Notes: generated by a model not told the origin, from the sequence alone. 64,000 nucleotides of DNA from Bradyrhizobium sp. SSBR45G (GCF_030159255.1 NZ_BSCT01000034.1:1-64000), one strand, 5' to 3'. Numbered from the stretch's first letter, positions 9,106 through 17,831 are shown. Program-made: numbers and translations.

Positions 9106-9310
9106 CGTCATTCCGGGGCACGCAGGTCGTGGACAGCGAAGCTGTCTGCGACCTGTGTGAGCCCGGAATCCATATCCCCAGGCGGATGTGTGGAAGCGCG
9201 CTGGGCGTGATCACCGCCTCTCCAACCGCGGCCTGTGGTTATGGATTCCGGGCTCAGCCAAGTGCGGGACGGCTGCGCCATCCCGCACCTGGCTGCCCCG
9301 GAATGACGAC
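9106..9310. repeat. Dispersed inverted repeat (family C, copy 1)
   Basis: An inverted repeat of about 205 bases: CGTCATTCCGGGG at the left, CCCCGGAATGACGAC at the right, and inner arms GCCCGGAATCCAT / ATGGATTCCGGGC. A second copy is at 28167-28317. No gene is seen in it. Confidence 0.85.
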
Positions 9311-9339
9311 CTCTTGAGCAGCGCTGCTAGAAAACACTT

Positions 9340-9725
9340 TACGAATATCCGAAGATATGCTTTATTCCCGAAATCCCGCCTCGAACGGAGGGGCGTTGCG
9401 CGCGATCGTCACGACACGCGGGGCGGGGAGCGATGGCCGCTGATGGACCGCAGCGTGGGGAGACCCGCGCCGACGAACGGTACGTTGCGGACGTAAAGGC
9501 GTGTGGTCCTGGCGCCCCGATGCTGGCGCCAAGTCGGCGGGTGATGATGATCCTGCCGGCGACGGTGGCTATCAAGCCGGACACCGGGGAGAGCGCGCTA
9601 TACACGTGAAAACCGTCGCGCGGGGAATGCCGGATGTCCGGCTGAACCTGTGGTGACTGCCGCCTGCTTTTCTTTCTGCAGGCGGGCCATGGGTTGCGGC
9701 CAGCGCCCGGCATTCCCCGCGCCCT
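9340..9725 (-). repeat. Long dispersed repeat of about 0.4 kb (copy A)
   Basis: This segment is homologous, in the opposite orientation, to about 28420-28795. Shared landmarks include a hairpin built on GGGAATGCCGG / CCGGCATTCCC (9617-9725), followed on the minus strand by GCTCTCCCCGGTGTCCGGCTTGAT and then CCAGGACCACACG. One long minus-strand frame crosses it (9339-9803), but its Arg/Ser-rich translation and presence in the second copy argue that it is a repeat rather than a gene. It fills most of the gap between the ThDP enzyme and the M20 peptidase gene. Confidence 0.75.
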
Positions 9726-9938
9726 CCGTCTTTGCGAGGGCACCGCACCGGCAGACCTCGGACGCTCCTTGCGCCGCGAGAACGGAAGCGCGCATCCCGA
9801 CACACAGATATCATCGATCCCTGCGAAGTTCCGAAATCCGAGACCTTCCTGATATCAGCACTGAATTCAAAGCGAGCCCCTTCCGCTTTGTACCCGATCC
9901 CGATATGACGCCGCCTTCGTTGTGACTGGAAAAGCGCC

Positions 9939-11321
9939 ATGACCAGGATTGATGCAATCGCCCGTGCCCGTCAGAGCCTGACGAGTGGTGACTTTCTGGC
10001 CGAGCTCGGCCGCCGGGTCGCCTACCGCACCGAGAGCCTCAATCCCGAGCGCAAGGACGAGCTCGCCGCGTACCTGACGAAGGAGCTGACGCCGTCGTTC
10101 GCCGCGCTCGGCTTCTCCTCCGAGATCGTGGCCTCGCCGAGCGGCAAATCGCCGTTCCTGATCGCGACCTATCATGAGAGCGACAGCGCGCCGACGGTGC
10201 TGAGCTATGGCCATGGCGACACCGTCGACGGCATGACCGGCGAGTGGCGCGATGGCCGCGATCCCTGGGCGGTGACGCCGGACGGCAACCGCCTCTATGG
10301 CCGCGGCACCGCCGACAACAAGGGCCAGCACAGCATCAACATGGCGGCACTGCGCGCCGTGCGCGAGGCGCGCGGCGGCAAGCTCGGCTTCAATGCCAAG
10401 TTCATCATTGAGATGGGCGAGGAGATCGGCTCGCCCGACCTCGCCAAGGTGGCTGATCTGCATCGCGAGGCCCTGAAGGCCGACGTCTTCATCGGCTCGG
10501 ACGGCCCGCGCCTGTCGACCGCGCGCCCGACCATCTTTCTCGGCTGCCGCGGCGGCATCCGGCTGCATCTCGACGTCAATCTGCGCGAGGGCGGCAATCA
10601 CTCCGGCAATTGGGGCGGCGTGCTCGCCAATCCCGCGACGATCCTCGCCAATGCCATCGCGACGCTGGTCGACGGCCACGGCCGCATCAAGCTGGAGCAG
10701 CTCAAGCCGCCGCGTCTCACCAATGCGGTCCGCGCCATCCTCGCCGACGTGAAGGTGGAGCCGAGCGCCGACGAGCCGGCGCTGTCGGACAATTGGGGCG
10801 AGGACGGGCTGACCCCGGCGGAGCGACTCTATGCCTGGAACACGCTCGAGGTGCTGGCGATCTCCTCCGGCAATATCGACAAGCCCGCGAACGCGATTCC
10901 CGGCAGCGCCCGCGCCGTGCTGCAACTGCGCTTCGTGGTCGGCACCAAGGTCGATACGATCGTCGAGGATGTGAAGACCCACCTCGCCGCGCACGGCTTT
11001 CCAATGATCGAGGTCAGCATGACGCAGGGCTTCATGGCCTCGCGCGCCGACATCGACAGCCCCTGGATCACATGGGCGGCCGAGTCCATCAGGATGAGCA
11101 CCGGCAAGGCGCCCGCCGTGTTGCCGAACTTCGGCGGCTCGCTGCCGAATGACGTCTTTGCCGACGTGCTGAAGATGCCGACCATGTGGGTTCCACACTC
11201 CTATCCCGGCTGCTCGCAGCACGCGCCGGACGAGCATATTCTTCTGGACGTCACGGAGGAGGCGCTCGGCCTGATGGCGGGGTTGTTCTGGGATCTGGGT
11301 GAACTGCAGAAGCCGTTGTGA
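9939..11321 (+). CDS. M20-family metallopeptidase / amidohydrolase
   Basis: A 460-aa di-zinc hydrolase of the M20 (ArgE/DapE/CPG2) family. The metal ligands and catalytic residues are visible: H92 and D94 in SYGHGDTVDG, D126 in GRGTADNKGQ, and the EE pair E161-E162 in EMGEEIGS. A C-terminal ligand His lies in SQHAPDEH. The middle carries the usual dimerisation insertion. The length suits peptidase or N-acyl-amino-acid hydrolase subgroups rather than ArgE itself. No biosynthetic partner is nearby, so the substrate is unassigned; a cytosolic dipeptidase or carboxypeptidase role is most likely. Confidence 0.9.
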   Translation: MTRIDAIARARQSLTSGDFLAELGRRVAYRTESLNPERKDELAAYLTKELTPSFAALGFSSEIVASPSGKSPFLIATYHESDSAPTVLSYGHGDTVDGMTGEWRDGRDPWAVTPDGNRLYGRGTADNKGQHSINMAALRAVREARGGKLGFNAKFIIEMGEEIGSPDLAKVADLHREALKADVFIGSDGPRLSTARPTIFLGCRGGIRLHLDVNLREGGNHSGNWGGVLANPATILANAIATLVDGHGRIKLEQLKPPRLTNAVRAILADVKVEPSADEPALSDNWGEDGLTPAERLYAWNTLEVLAISSGNIDKPANAIPGSARAVLQLRFVVGTKVDTIVEDVKTHLAAHGFPMIEVSMTQGFMASRADIDSPWITWAAESIRMSTGKAPAVLPNFGGSLPNDVFADVLKMPTMWVPHSYPGCSQHAPDEHILLDVTEEALGLMAGLFWDLGELQKPL

Positions 11322-11874
11322 GGAAGCTTGGGCATGAGCACACGTCGCGTGTCATTGGTGCTCATGTCTCATTGCCAGAGGCGGCGCCGCGGTCGTGCTC
11401 AGCGCGCCTGCGGCCGCCCTTCGAGACGCCCGCCTTCGGCGGGCTCCTCAGGGCGAGGACCGGCGGCTTGGCAAGACTCGGTCGTGTCCCTCATGGTGAG
11501 GAGCGAAGCGCCGATCAGGAAGATGGGATTCGAACTTATGGCGCGCGGCGCGTCTCGAACCATGAGGCCCCGGTCGGTGCGCTTCAGCTGCCACGCGGGA
11601 ACCATCGGCGTGCAACTTTCGTCTGGTCGTCCGACCGTTGCAGGCCTCGTAGTTTACCATCACGACGTTCGGCGCCGCCGTATCGGCCCGAATGTCTTGT
11701 CCAACGGGATGCAGGACAGGCAATTTGTCGCAAGCGTCCGAGAATTTCCCGCCGCAGGGCGGTCTATGGTGCCCGCGCTCACCGGCCGAAAGATCGTCCG
11801 AGGCCGGGAGCAATTTTGAGTTCGTTCTGATTCATGCAAGCATCCGGCGATCAGCCGGATTGAGGAGATCGATG
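11322..11874. repeat. Intergenic region with repeat cluster (family G, copy 2)
   Basis: Between the peptidase gene and gltI, bases 11414-11572 repeat the two modules of 1-223 in the same order: first the palindrome around CCCGCCTTCGGCGGG, then the GGTGAGGAGCG... GCGTCTCGAACCATGAGGCC module. The remaining bases (11573-11861) show no gene and probably contain the promoter of the glt operon. Confidence 0.65.
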
Positions 11875-12789
11875 ATGAAGCAGCTTCGCCTAATGGGTCT
11901 GGCCGTCGCCGCCGCGCTGTGCGCCGGCCCGGTGCAGGCCGAGGACCTGACGGGGACCCTGAAGAACATCAAGGAGACCGGCGCCATCACGCTCGGCGTG
12001 CGCGACTCCTCGATTCCGTTCTCCTATCTCGACGACAACCAGAAGCCGATCGGCTTCGCCATCGACATCTGCATGGGCATCGTCGATGCCGTGAAGAAGG
12101 AGCTCAAGCTCGACAAGCTCGAGGTCAAGCTCAACCCGGTGACGTCGTCGACCCGCATCCCGCTGCTCGCCAACGGCACCATCGATCTGGAGTGCGGCTC
12201 GACCACCAACAATGCCGATCGCCAGAAGCAGATCTCTTTCACCAACACCCACTTCCTGACCGCGAGCCGCTACGTCTCGAAGAAGGCGAGCAACATCACC
12301 AAGATCGACGATCTGAAGGGCAAGACGGTGGTGTCGACCGCCGGTACCACCAACATCAAGCAGCTGACCGAAGCCAACGCCGCGCGCAGCCTCGGCATCA
12401 ACATCATCCCGGCCAAGGATCACGCCGAAGCCTTCCTGATGGTCGAGACCGACCGCGCCGTGGCGTTCGTCATGGACGACATCCTGCTGGCGAGCCTGGT
12501 CGCCGGCTCCAAGGATCCGGCCGCCTACGTCGTCTCCAGCGACGCGTTCTCCAAGCCCGAGCCGTACGGCATCATGCTGCGCAAGGACGATCCGCAGTTC
12601 AAGAAGGTCGTCGATGCCGCCACCGCCAAGATCTACACCAGCGGCGAGGGCGCCAAGCTGTATGACAAGTGGTTCATGCAGAAGATCCCGCCGAAGGGCC
12701 TCAACCTCAACACCCCGCTGTCGGCGGAGCTGAAGGCCGAATTCGCCAAGCCGTCGGACTCGCCCGATCCGGATTCGTACAAGCCGTGA
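11875..12789 (+). CDS. gltI: Periplasmic glutamate/aspartate-binding protein of an ABC importer
   Basis: A 304-aa class-3 amino-acid-binding protein with a Sec signal peptide (MKQLRLMGLAVAAALCAGPVQA, cleavage near residue 22). The mature part begins with GTLKNIKETGAITLGVRDSSIPFSY in content, the usual first ligand-contact lobe, and keeps GFAIDIC, the SSTRIPLLANGTIDLECGS block and GTTN of the GltI/AatJ group. ATG 11875 is 7 bases after GAGGAG; ATG 11872 is also possible. It heads the gltIJKL cluster. The gap to gltJ is about 200 bases and contains an extraordinary G/C hairpin, so binding-protein mRNA may be made or kept in excess over the membrane parts, as in many ABC operons. Confidence 0.92.
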   Translation: MKQLRLMGLAVAAALCAGPVQAEDLTGTLKNIKETGAITLGVRDSSIPFSYLDDNQKPIGFAIDICMGIVDAVKKELKLDKLEVKLNPVTSSTRIPLLANGTIDLECGSTTNNADRQKQISFTNTHFLTASRYVSKKASNITKIDDLKGKTVVSTAGTTNIKQLTEANAARSLGINIIPAKDHAEAFLMVETDRAVAFVMDDILLASLVAGSKDPAAYVVSSDAFSKPEPYGIMLRKDDPQFKKVVDAATAKIYTSGEGAKLYDKWFMQKIPPKGLNLNTPLSAELKAEFAKPSDSPDPDSYKP

Positions 12790-12821
12790 TGTGAGGCCGC
12801 AGATCTCGCAACTAACCGGCG

Positions 12822-12925
12822 CCCCCCCCCCCCCCCTGGGGGGGGGGGGTCGGGGGTGGGGGTCTCAGGAAAGACTGCCTGTGTGGACCCCCCACCCCGA
12901 CCCTCCCCCGCAAGGGGGGAGGGAG
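12822..12925. repeat. Extreme poly-C/poly-G hairpin in the glt operon
   Basis: Fifteen C (12822-12836), one T and twelve G (12838-12849) form a near-perfect hairpin. It is followed by TCGGGGGTGGGGGTC (12850-12864) and its partner GACCCCCCACCCCGACCC (about 12886-12903), then a third small palindrome CTCCCCCGCAAGGGGGGAG. It lies between gltI and gltJ. It could be a terminator/attenuator, an mRNA-stability element, or partly a homopolymer assembly error. Confidence 0.8.
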
Positions 12926-12992
12926 CGCAGGGAGCTCTCGGCGAAAGTTGCGTGATCCGGCTACCGAGCTAATCCCCTCTTAGGATGCCCCC

Positions 12993-13724
12993 GTGAACTA
13001 CACCTGGAACTGGCACATCTTCCTGGAGCCGAACCCGACCGGGGCCGGCACCTATTTCGACATGCTGCTGGCGGGGCTCAAGGTCACCATCGTGACCTCG
13101 CTGACGGCCTGGGTCATCGCGCTGATCTGCGGCACGATCGTCGGCATCCTGCGCACCTTGCCGTCGAAGCTGGCCGGCTGGATCGGCTTCGCCTATGTCG
13201 AGTTCTTCCGCAACATGCCGCTGCTGGTGCAGCTGTTTCTGTGGTTTTTCGTGCTGCCGGAGCTGTTGCCGCGCACGATCGGCCTGTGGCTGAAGCAGAT
13301 GCCGAATGCGCCGTTCTATACGGCCGCTGTCGGCATCGGCCTGTTCATGTCGGCGCGTGTCGCCGTGCAGCTGGCGGCCGGCATCGGCTCGTTGCCGCGC
13401 GGCCAGAAGATGGCCGCGACCGCGCTCGGCCTCACCACGTTGCAGGCCTACCGCTACGTGCTGCTGCCGATGGCCTTCCGGATCATCCTGCCGCCGTTGA
13501 CCTCCGAGTTTCTCAATACGGTCAAGAACAGCGCGGTTGCGATCACCATCGGTCTCATCGAGCTGACCGGTGCGGCGCGCGCGATGCAGGAATTCTCGTT
13601 TCAGGTGTTCGAGGCGTTCAGCGCCGCCACCCTGATGTATCTCGTCATCAACATCATCGTCGTGATCGGCATGCGCCTCCTGGAGCGCGCGGTGGCGATT
13701 CCTGGCTACATCACGGGCAAATGA
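12993..13724 (+). CDS. gltJ: Glutamate/aspartate ABC importer permease 1
   Basis: A 243-aa inner-membrane permease. From its N-terminus (NYTWNWHIFL) onward it follows the pattern of E. coli GltJ, including VEFFRNMPLLVQ, ELLPRTIGLW and the ATPase-coupling EAA-type loop (SLPRGQKMAATALGLTTLQA). It has about five membrane helices. The GTG start at 12993 has AGGA about 8 bases upstream. It pairs with GltK, whose gene starts one base after its stop, to form the translocation pore driven by GltL. Confidence 0.94.
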   Translation: MNYTWNWHIFLEPNPTGAGTYFDMLLAGLKVTIVTSLTAWVIALICGTIVGILRTLPSKLAGWIGFAYVEFFRNMPLLVQLFLWFFVLPELLPRTIGLWLKQMPNAPFYTAAVGIGLFMSARVAVQLAAGIGSLPRGQKMAATALGLTTLQAYRYVLLPMAFRIILPPLTSEFLNTVKNSAVAITIGLIELTGAARAMQEFSFQVFEAFSAATLMYLVINIIVVIGMRLLERAVAIPGYITGK

Positions 13725-13725
13725 G

Positions 13726-14418
13726 ATGCTGGCCAATTTCGATTTCGACGTCATCCGCCGCTCGCTGAGCTATCTGTTCATCGACGGCATGACCTTCACC
13801 GTGACGCTGACTGCACTGGCGGCGGCGGGTGGGTTGTTTTTCGGCACCATGATCGCGCTGATGCGGCTGTCGGGCTATCGCGTGATGGGCTGGATCGCCG
13901 GGCTCTATGTCGACTTCATGCGCTCGCTGCCGCTGGTGCTGGTGATCTTCTGGTTCTATTTCCTGGTCCCCTATATCGGGCAGTGGATCACCGGCTCGTC
14001 GCGGCCGATCAAGGTCGGCGCGTTCGCGTCCTCCCTGATCACCTTCATCCTGTTCGAGGCTGCCTATTTCTCCGAGATCATGCGCGCCGGCATCCAGTCG
14101 ATCTCGCGCGGGCAGCCGGCCGCGGCCTCGGCGCTCGGCCTGACCTATGCGCAGACCATGCGCTACGTCGTGCTGCCGCAGGCGTTCCGCAACATGCTGC
14201 CGGTGCTGCTGACGCAGACCATCGTGCTGTTCCAGGACACCTCGCTGGTCTACGTGCTCTCGATCCCGGACTTCCTCGGCGCGGCGTCGAAGGTCGCGCA
14301 GCGCGACGGCCGCCTGGTCGAGATGTACCTGTTCGCAGCCCTGATCTACTTCACCATCTCCTGCGTCGCGTCCTACTTCGTCCGCCGCCTGCAGGCGCGC
14401 ATCTCCATCATCAGATAG
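13726..14418 (+). CDS. gltK: Glutamate/aspartate ABC importer permease 2
   Basis: A 230-aa inner-membrane permease, the partner of GltJ. It carries YVDFMRSLPLVLVIFWFYF, the coupling loop SISRGQPAAASALGLTYAQ and LFQDTSLVYVLS, all close to E. coli GltK, and about five hydrophobic helices. The ATG follows the gltJ stop by one base, and gltL begins ten bases after its end, so gltJKL is a tight translational unit. Confidence 0.94.
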   Translation: MLANFDFDVIRRSLSYLFIDGMTFTVTLTALAAAGGLFFGTMIALMRLSGYRVMGWIAGLYVDFMRSLPLVLVIFWFYFLVPYIGQWITGSSRPIKVGAFASSLITFILFEAAYFSEIMRAGIQSISRGQPAAASALGLTYAQTMRYVVLPQAFRNMLPVLLTQTIVLFQDTSLVYVLSIPDFLGAASKVAQRDGRLVEMYLFAALIYFTISCVASYFVRRLQARISIIR

Positions 14419-14427
14419 TCGGCTCCC

Positions 14428-15159
14428 ATGATCGAAATCAGCCACGTCAACAAATGGTACAGCCCGAGCTTCCAGGTGCTGAAGGACTGCACGACCTCAG
14501 TCGCCAAGGGCGAGGTCGTGGTGGTCTGCGGCCCCTCCGGCTCCGGCAAGTCGACCCTGATCAAATGCGTCAACGCGCTGGAGCCGTTCCAGGACGGTGC
14601 GATCACCATCGACGGCCTCAAGGTCAATGATCCCAAGACCGACCTGCCGAAGCTGCGCTCGCGCGTCGGCATGGTGTTCCAGCACTTCGAGCTGTTTCCG
14701 CACCTCAAGATCATCGACAATCTCTGCCTCGCGCAGCAGAAGGTTCTGGGCCGCGGCCAGGAGGAGGCGACCGCCAAGGGCATGAAGCTCCTGGAGCGCG
14801 TCGGCCTGAAGGAGCAGGCGCAGAAGTTTCCGGCGCAGCTCTCCGGTGGCCAGCAGCAGCGTGTCGCCATCGCCCGCGCCCTTGCCATGGACCCGATCGC
14901 GATGCTGTTCGACGAGCCGACCTCGGCGCTCGACCCGGAGATGATCAGCGAGGTGCTCGACGTCATGGTCGACCTCGCCCGCGAGGGCATGACCATGATG
15001 GTCGTGACCCACGAAATGGGCTTCGCCCGCAAGGTCGCCCACCGCGTCATCTTCATGGACCGCGGCGAGATTGTCGAGGACGCCAAGAAGGAGGATTTCT
15101 TCGGCCAGCCCCGCAGCGAACGCGCGCAGCAGTTCCTGTCGAAGATTTTGTCGCATTGA
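14428..15159 (+). CDS. gltL: Glutamate/aspartate ABC importer ATPase
   Basis: A 243-aa polar-amino-acid ABC ATPase. Walker A GPSGSGKST lies near residue 31, the Q-loop is VFQHFELFPH, the signature is LSGGQQQR, Walker B is AMLFDEP with D-loop SALDPE, and the H-loop is VVTHEMGF. Length and motifs match GltL/GlnQ. It is the last gene of the importer operon; a family A repeat follows about 75 bases downstream and may act as the 3' end or stabiliser of the transcript. Confidence 0.95.
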   Translation: MIEISHVNKWYSPSFQVLKDCTTSVAKGEVVVVCGPSGSGKSTLIKCVNALEPFQDGAITIDGLKVNDPKTDLPKLRSRVGMVFQHFELFPHLKIIDNLCLAQQKVLGRGQEEATAKGMKLLERVGLKEQAQKFPAQLSGGQQQRVAIARALAMDPIAMLFDEPTSALDPEMISEVLDVMVDLAREGMTMMVVTHEMGFARKVAHRVIFMDRGEIVEDAKKEDFFGQPRSERAQQFLSKILSH

Positions 15160-15233
15160 GGGAGTTGTGGTTTGCAGGCCGTGGTTCTGTCGCCGCACAA
15201 GTGCATGGAGTTCGAGCCCATGTCTCTCCGCGT

Positions 15234-15318
15234 CGTCATGGCCGGGCTTGTCCCGGCCATCCACGTCGACCGGCCAGGAAGAACGACGTGGATGCCCGGG
15301 ACAAGCCCGGGCATGACG
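15234..15318. repeat. Dispersed palindromic repeat (family A, copy 2)
   Basis: An inverted repeat starting CGTCATGGCCGGGCTTGTCC and ending GGACAAGCCCGGGCATGACG, with inner ACGTCG / CGACGTGG arms. It is the mirror orientation of copy 1 at 7279-7364 and sits between gltL and the transaminase gene. Confidence 0.85.
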
Positions 15319-15398
15319 AGTAATTCATTGGCAGAGGCTCTTTTGGCCCGATATCCGATAACTCATAGTTCGAACACGAGCTACTAGGAGACACGTCC

Positions 15399-16259
15399 TT
15401 GGACCCGATCGCTTACGTCAACGGCGCTTTCGTGCCCCTGTCCGAGGCCAAGGTCTCGGTGCTCGATCGCGGCTTCCTGTTCGCCGACGGCATCTATGAG
15501 GTGGCGGCGGTGCTCGACGGCAAGCTCATCGACAGCGCCTCGCACCTTCAGCGTCTGGAGCGCTCGGTCGGCGAGATCGGCTTGGCGTTGCCGGAGAGTC
15601 TTTCGCGCATCGAGGAGCTGCAGAAGGAGCTGGTGGCGCGCAACGCGCTCGACCAGGGCATGGTCTATCTGCAGGTGACGCGCGGCGCCGACAAGAGCCG
15701 CGACTTCCCGTTTCCGAAGGGCGACGTCAAGCCGACGCTGGTGATGTTCGTCACGGCCAAGAACATCGTCGACGCGCCTTCGGCCAAGACCGGGATCGGC
15801 GTCATCACCGTGCCCGACATCCGCTGGGCGCGGCGCGACATCAAGAGCGTGGCGCTGCTGGCGCAGGTGCTGGCGAAGCAGGCCGCGGCTGCGGCCGGCG
15901 CCGGCGAAGCCTGGATGGTCGAGGACGGCCACGTCACCGAGGGCGGCTCGTCCTCGGCCTTCATCCTCACCCCGGACGACGTCATCGTGACGCGGCCGAA
16001 CTCCAACGCGATCCTGCCGGGCTGCACACGCAAGGCGGTGGTGAAACTTGCCGAGGAGCGCCAGCTCAAGGTCGAGGAGCGGCTGTTCACGGTGGAGGAG
16101 GCGCTCGCCGCCAAGGAAGCCTTCATCACCAGCGCGAGCTCGTTCGTGCAGCCGGTGGTCACGATCGACGGAAAACCGGTCGGCGACGGCAAGCCGGGTC
16201 CGGTGGCGAGCCGGCTGCGCGAGATCTATGTCGATTTTGCGCGCGCGACGGCGGTGTAG
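15399..16259 (+). CDS. D-amino-acid transaminase (fold-type IV PLP enzyme)
   Basis: A 286-aa PLP enzyme of the branched-chain/D-alanine aminotransferase family. The N-terminal VNGAFVPLSEAKVSVLDRGF in content and GIYEV are typical. The Schiff-base lysine is K149 (RRDIKSVALL) and the PLP-pyridine Glu is E181 (VTEGGSSSAF). The RRDIK context and length favour D-amino-acid transaminase over IlvE or PabC. The start is TTG at 15399, eight bases after AGGAG. It would interconvert D-alanine and 2-oxoglutarate with D-glutamate and pyruvate. Location after gltIJKL suggests, but does not prove, a link with acidic amino-acid metabolism. Confidence 0.88.
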   Translation: MDPIAYVNGAFVPLSEAKVSVLDRGFLFADGIYEVAAVLDGKLIDSASHLQRLERSVGEIGLALPESLSRIEELQKELVARNALDQGMVYLQVTRGADKSRDFPFPKGDVKPTLVMFVTAKNIVDAPSAKTGIGVITVPDIRWARRDIKSVALLAQVLAKQAAAAAGAGEAWMVEDGHVTEGGSSSAFILTPDDVIVTRPNSNAILPGCTRKAVVKLAEERQLKVEERLFTVEEALAAKEAFITSASSFVQPVVTIDGKPVGDGKPGPVASRLREIYVDFARATAV

Positions 16260-16361
16260 GAGCGGGCGACGACAGAGCAGGTGCAGCATCGAAACTCGTT
16301 TGCATTGTCCGGCGCTTTGCTATCGTGGCGGACCAATAGAAAATTGCAGGGAGGAGTTTCG

Positions 16362-16961
16362 ATGCGTTATCGCTGGGGCGTGCTTGCGGCTGGACTGGTC
16401 ATGACGGGCGCAGCGTTGAATTGGATCGGGACGGCGTCGGCCGATGACGGCTGGGTGACGCTGGTGGATGGCGACAAGAAGGTGGAGTTCACCGAAGTCG
16501 GCAAGGCCAATTGGGAAGCCAAGGACGGCAGCCTGATGGCCGACAAGCTCGACGGCAAGGATCCGTCCTATCTGGTGACCAAGACCAGCTACAAGGATTT
16601 CCAGATCAAGGCCGAGTTCTGGGTCGACGACGCCGCCAACAGCGGCATCTTCATCCGCTGCGACCAGGCGGAGAAGATCGACTCCAACATCTGCTACGAG
16701 GTCAATATCTTCGACAAGCGCCCCGATCCGAAATACGGCACCGGCGCGATCGTCGACGTCTCGAAGGTCGATCCGATGCCGAAGGCCGGCGGCAAGTGGA
16801 ATACGTTCGATATCACCGCCAAGGGCACGCGGCTGACCGTGATCTTCAACGGCGAAAAGACCGCCGACGTCGACGACAGCAAGCACGCGGCGGGACCGAT
16901 CGCCCTGCAATACGGCTCTGGCATCGTGAAGTTCAAGAAGGTGCAGATCAAGCCGCTGTAG
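16362..16961 (+). CDS. Secreted DUF1080 (3-keto-disaccharide hydrolase-like) protein
   Basis: A 199-aa exported protein. The N-terminal hydrophobic signal (residues 5-27, ending TASAD) is preceded by GGGAGGAG at proper spacing from ATG 16362. The mature part is one jelly-roll domain of the DUF1080 type: DGWVTLVDGD, an LVTKTSYKDFQIKAEFW beta-strand pair, NSGIFIRCD, YEVNIFD, GKWNTFDITAKG and IALQYGSGIVKFKKVQIKPL, the last being the family's usual C-terminal strand. Known members bind or cleave 3-keto-glycosides. Here it stands alone between unrelated genes, so the substrate and even catalytic activity are uncertain. Confidence 0.88.
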   Translation: MRYRWGVLAAGLVMTGAALNWIGTASADDGWVTLVDGDKKVEFTEVGKANWEAKDGSLMADKLDGKDPSYLVTKTSYKDFQIKAEFWVDDAANSGIFIRCDQAEKIDSNICYEVNIFDKRPDPKYGTGAIVDVSKVDPMPKAGGKWNTFDITAKGTRLTVIFNGEKTADVDDSKHAAGPIALQYGSGIVKFKKVQIKPL

Positions 16962-17115
16962 CGGTCTTGGCCGCTGGCGCGGCCGTGCATTCCGCACAGC
17001 GGCGCTGGCCGCGGCTCGCGCGATAGAGGCCCTTGCAGTACCAATGGCGCGCCATCATCTGCAGGGGATGGCGGGCCAGCCGGGCCAGCGTCACCAGTTC
17101 GAGCATGGCGGGCAT
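16948..17115 (-). CDS. Small conserved-looking protein, 55 aa
   Basis: A 55-aa basic protein starting at ATG 17115 with AAGGAG eight bases upstream, the best reason to believe it. It has a short hydrophobic N-terminal half (MPAMLELVTLARLARHPLQ) and a C-terminal half with three Cys (WYCKG, CAEC), which could bind a metal. It ends convergent with the DUF1080 gene with a 14-base overlap. It lies downstream of wrbA, beyond a 13-bp perfect hairpin. Small proteins of this kind recur in Bradyrhizobium-type genomes without known function. Confidence 0.6.
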   Translation of the reverse strand: MPAMLELVTLARLARHPLQMMARHWYCKGLYRASRGQRRCAECTAAPAAKTATAA

Positions 17116-17152
17116 TGCGAACTCCTTTACATCTTTCCAACGTTTGCGAGAT

Positions 17153-17185
17153 GGGGCGGCCCTTCGTTTGCGGAAGGGCCGCCCC
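17153..17185 (-). terminator. Hairpin after wrbA
   Basis: A perfect 13-bp stem (GGGGCGGCCCTTC / GAAGGGCCGCCCC) with a 7-base loop lies 8 bases after the wrbA stop and 38 bases before the 55-aa gene. There is no T-run on the minus strand, so it may be a terminator of the weak type or a processing/stability hairpin. Confidence 0.6.
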
Positions 17186-17192
17186 AGTCGCA

Positions 17193-17792
17193 TCAGCCAT
17201 GCAGCTTCTTGGCTGTCTCGGCGATCACGCGGCCCTGATAGCGCGCCCCCGCCAGCTCGTTCTCGCTCGGCTGCCGGCTGCCGTCGCCGCCGGTGATGGT
17301 GGTCGCGCCATAGGGCGAGCCGCCGGTCACCTCGTCGAGCTTCATCTGGCCGGCGAAGCCGTAGTTAAGGCCGACGATGGTCATGCCGAAGTGGAGGAGG
17401 TTGGTGATGATCGAGAACAGCGTGGCCTCCTGGCCGCCATGCTGGGTCGCGGTGGAGGTGAAGGCGCCGCCGACCTTGCCGTTCAGCGCGCCCTTGGCCC
17501 AGAGGCCGCCGGCCTGGTCGAGGAAGTTGGCCATCTGCGAGGCCATGCGCCCGAAGCGGGTGCCGGTGCCGACGATGATCGCGTCGTAGTCGGCGAGATC
17601 CTCGATCTTGGCGATCGGCGCGGCCTGGTCGAGCTTGTAGTAGGAGGCCTTGGCGACGTCGGCGGGCACGAGCTCCGGAACGCGCTTGATGTCGACGGTG
17701 GCGCCGGCTTCGCGGGCGCCCTCGGCGACGGCATTGGCCATCGCTTCGATGTGGCCATAGGCGGAGTAGTAGAGAACGAGGACCTTGGTCAT
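17193..17792 (-). CDS. wrbA: NAD(P)H:quinone oxidoreductase, WrbA flavodoxin family
   Basis: A 199-aa tetrameric FMN enzyme that reduces quinones by two electrons and so limits superoxide. The FMN phosphate loop is YYSAYGHIEAMA (about residues 8-19). WrbA hallmarks follow: IIVGTGTRFGRMASQMANFLDQAGGLWA in content, the TSTATQHGGQEATL segment and GGSPYGATTI near the flavin ring. Length is standard. It is preceded on the same strand by the pirin gene with a 75-base gap that includes a GC-rich hairpin (17832-17853). Both are divergent from a LysR regulator, which probably controls them. Confidence 0.96.
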   Translation of the reverse strand: MTKVLVLYYSAYGHIEAMANAVAEGAREAGATVDIKRVPELVPADVAKASYYKLDQAAPIAKIEDLADYDAIIVGTGTRFGRMASQMANFLDQAGGLWAKGALNGKVGGAFTSTATQHGGQEATLFSIITNLLHFGMTIVGLNYGFAGQMKLDEVTGGSPYGATTITGGDGSRQPSENELAGARYQGRVIAETAKKLHG

Positions 17793-17831
17793 GGTGTGCT
17801 CCGTGGGGGCGGGGGTGATCGGGACGAACGT

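Noticed and set aside
9339..9803. A 154-codon minus-strand frame in the gap before the M20 peptidase
   Set aside because: It lies in a dispersed repeat with a second copy at about 28420-28795; its composition is not protein-like.
12822..12850. G-quadruplex as the only explanation of the homopolymers
   Set aside because: The C and G runs pair directly with each other, so a hairpin is simpler; a quadruplex cannot be excluded but has no separate support.
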